The notes below the pieces were generated by a model. It made no database searches. It worked only from the letters and a program-made list of their open reading frames with translations, and was not told the origin of the DNA. The translations under genes and the position numbers were made by a program. A DNA stretch of 6,657 nt from positions 1 through 6,657 of the forward strand of contig CALQBT020000154.1 of the NCBI GenBank assembly GCA_943328885.2, written 5' to 3'. The DNA is from Bordetella parapertussis. Its GTDB lineage: Bacteria; Pseudomonadota; Gammaproteobacteria; Burkholderiales; Burkholderiaceae_C. The number at the start of each line of letters is the position of its first letter. Position 1 is the first letter of the stretch. This document shows, piece after piece, positions 4,786 to 6,657 of the stretch.

Positions 4786-6657
4786 TCAGGCCGCTTGCCG
4801 CAACACGATCACGCGCCGCTGCAAGGACTCGAGCAATTCACGCTCGCGCTCCAGAGTCGGAGCGATGCTCCGGGCACGCACATGGCCGTAACCGCGGATC
4901 TGTTCAGGCAAGGACGCCAGCGCAACCGCGGCGTCGTGGTGCGCGGCTTCGCGTGACTGCGCGAGCACCGACAGCGCTTTGTCGATGTTGTGTTCGTAAC
5001 GCTCGATCAAGGCGCGCTCGCCACGGCGCTCGGCGTTGTAGCCAAACACATCCCAGGCTGTGCCGCGAACAAATTTAAGTTGCGCCAGGACGCGAAAGAC
5101 CGGCACGATCCAGGCGCCGAACTCGCGCTTTTTCGGCTCACCAGTGTCAGGGTCGCGCGGCGACAACCCGGGTGGCGCCAGGTTGAAGACGAGCTTGTAG
5201 TCGCCCTCGAACTGCCGCGCCACATGGTCCAGGAAACCGCTGTGCACATGCAGCCGCGCCACCTCGTACTCATCCTTGATCGCCAGCAGCTTGAAGTAAT
5301 ACTTGGCCGCGGCCTCAGTCAGCGTGCTGAGCCCGGCAAACCCCTGCTGCTCGACGGCTCGCACCCGCTCGACCAGGTCGAGGTAGCGCTGCGCATAGGC
5401 AGCGTCCTGGTAGTCGGTGAGGTACTGCCTGCGGATCTCGATCGATTCGTCCAGCGTCTTGACCCGCGTGGGCGAGACCCCGGCGACGCCGGCGCGCTTG
5501 GCCGCCAGCAGCCGCTCGACCGCCCTCGGGTCGACCGCCGTGCGCCGGCCCCAGAGAAAGGCATCCTGGTTCATCTGCTGCGCTGAACCGTTCAGAACGA
5601 TGGCCGCGTCGATGGCCGTGGCCGAGATCGGAATCAGGCCGCGTTGGTAGGCGAAACCGAGCATGAACATGTTCGCGCCTATGCTGTCGCCCACCAGCGC
5701 AGTGGCGATCCGCCCGGCATCGACAAATTCGGCGCAGTCCTCGCCCACGGCGTCGACCACGTTGCCGCGCAGCCCACCGCTTGGAAATTGCATGTCGGCC
5801 TGGCGCGCGAACTCGCCCGGCATCTTCTCCTGCACGTTGACCAGCATCCGGGTGCTGCCATGCCGGGCTGCGGCCAGGGTCTTGGAGTTGCCAGCGACGA
5901 TCATGTCGCAGCCCAGCACCAAGTCGGCGCCGCCGGCCGCGATGCGTATCGTCTTGATGGACTCCGGGTTCGGACCGAATCGCAGATGGCTCCAGACCGA
6001 GCCGCCTTTTTGAGCCAGACCTGCCATGTCCAGCAATCCGCAGCCCAGACCCTCCAGATGCGCTGCCATGCCCAGGATCGCGCCTATGGTCACGACCCCC
6101 GTGCCGCCCATGCCGGCAACCATGATGCTGTAGACGCGCTGGTCGACCGCCGGGCGCACGGGCTCGGGCAGCGCGGTGAACAAGCTGCCGTCGGTCACGC
6201 GCTCGGGCTTGCGCAGTTGGCCGCCCAGCACCGTCACGAAGCTGGGGCAAAAACCCTTGACGCAGGAATAGTCCTTGTTGCAAGAGGACTGGTCGATGGT
6301 GCGTTTGCGGCCGAGCTCGGTTTCGAGCGGCTGGACCGAGACGCAGTTGGACTTGACGCCGCAGTCGCCGCAGCCCTCGCAAACCAGGTCGTTGATCAGA
6401 ATCCGCTTGGCCGGGTCAGGGAAGGTGCCTCGCTTGCGGCGACGGCGCTTCTCGGCGGCGCAGGTCTGGTCGTAGATCAGCGCGCTGGTGCCGACGACCT
6501 CGCGCAGTTCACGCTGCACTTGATCGATTTGGTCGCGGTGGTGGATCGTCACGCCGCTGGGCCACGGTGTACCGGCCGGGTACTTGTCGGGCTCGTCGGT
6601 GACGACGACGATGCGCGCCACGCCTTCGGCGCGCACCTGGTGGGCGATCGTCGGCAC
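4786..6657 (-). CDS. Indolepyruvate:ferredoxin oxidoreductase, fused type, C-terminal part
   Basis: This enzyme oxidatively decarboxylates arylpyruvates (from transaminated Trp, Phe, Tyr) and related 2-oxo acids to acyl-CoA, reducing ferredoxin. The window holds the last 623 codons; the N-terminal IorA portion is off the right edge, and the first codon present (GTG) is internal. In order: the end of the thiamine-diphosphate domain (VVVTDEPDKYP, 17-27; ALIYDQTCAAEKRRRRKRG, 59-77); a cysteine-rich Fe-S region with CEGCGDC (93-99), Cys105, Cys126, Cys132 and Cys137; the IorB/gamma-type domain with GMGGTGVVTIG (182-192), MAGLAQKGGSVWSHLRF (211-227) and GGLRGNVVDAVG (294-305); and a C-terminal DUF6537-like domain from about 400 (DEYEVARLH 462-470, PKKREFGAW 508-516). 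Full-length relatives are single polypeptides of roughly 1,150-1,200 residues fusing IorA and IorB. It lies 105 bp upstream of the binding-protein gene, with no terminator between them. Confidence 0.95.
   Translation of the reverse strand: MPTIAHQVRAEGVARIVVVTDEPDKYPAGTPWPSGVTIHHRDQIDQVQRELREVVGTSALIYDQTCAAEKRRRRKRGTFPDPAKRILINDLVCEGCGDCGVKSNCVSVQPLETELGRKRTIDQSSCNKDYSCVKGFCPSFVTVLGGQLRKPERVTDGSLFTALPEPVRPAVDQRVYSIMVAGMGGTGVVTIGAILGMAAHLEGLGCGLLDMAGLAQKGGSVWSHLRFGPNPESIKTIRIAAGGADLVLGCDMIVAGNSKTLAAARHGSTRMLVNVQEKMPGEFARQADMQFPSGGLRGNVVDAVGEDCAEFVDAGRIATALVGDSIGANMFMLGFAYQRGLIPISATAIDAAIVLNGSAQQMNQDAFLWGRRTAVDPRAVERLLAAKRAGVAGVSPTRVKTLDESIEIRRQYLTDYQDAAYAQRYLDLVERVRAVEQQGFAGLSTLTEAAAKYYFKLLAIKDEYEVARLHVHSGFLDHVARQFEGDYKLVFNLAPPGLSPRDPDTGEPKKREFGAWIVPVFRVLAQLKFVRGTAWDVFGYNAERRGERALIERYEHNIDKALSVLAQSREAAHHDAAVALASLPEQIRGYGHVRARSIAPTLERERELLESLQRRVIVLRQAA

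Noticed and set aside
5315..6382. 355-codon minus-strand open frame inside the oxidoreductase
   Set aside because: It is in a different frame of the same strand as the indolepyruvate oxidoreductase. The translation is Arg/Gly-rich with no recognisable motifs, while the other frame holds intact Fe-S and IorB motifs.

Overview
The window is high-GC, gene-dense chromosomal DNA. It looks like a betaproteobacterium of the order Burkholderiales, probably near Comamonadaceae. That placement is an inference from protein sequence style (CarA, the GlcG/HbpS-like protein, a fused indolepyruvate ferredoxin oxidoreductase ending in a DUF6537-like domain) and from strong GC bias at third codon positions. 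No rRNA, tRNA, insertion sequence, phage gene, CRISPR array or other mobile element is visible.

Layout from left to right: (1) the N-terminal 137 codons of carA (carbamoyl-phosphate synthase small subunit), minus strand, running off the left edge, behind a leader with a perfect TATAAT box; (2) a complete GlcG/HbpS-family gene, minus strand; (3) a 143-bp divergent gap; (4) a complete Bax inhibitor-1/YccA-family membrane protein gene, plus strand, followed by a hairpin with a UUCG tetraloop; (5) a gap of about 230 bp between convergent genes; (6) rlmD (23S rRNA U1939 methyltransferase), minus strand; (7) a strong intrinsic terminator; (8) a complete branched-chain-amino-acid-type periplasmic binding protein gene, minus strand; (9) the C-terminal 623 codons of a fused indolepyruvate:ferredoxin oxidoreductase, minus strand, running off the right edge. 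All gene-free stretches are shorter than 300 bases.

The only clear functional pairing is the last one. The oxidoreductase and the binding protein lie in the same direction 105 bp apart, ahead of a shared terminator, and could form a small amino-acid/2-oxo-acid uptake and oxidation unit. The other genes are housekeeping or stand-alone genes with their own signals.

I found no convincing new multi-gene system. The points worth a second look are small: the carA start and leader, a possibly leaderless rlmD whose promoter overlaps the upstream terminator, the oxidoreductase/binding-protein pair, a G8 run in a terminator stem, and an in-frame open stretch after the rlmD stop.
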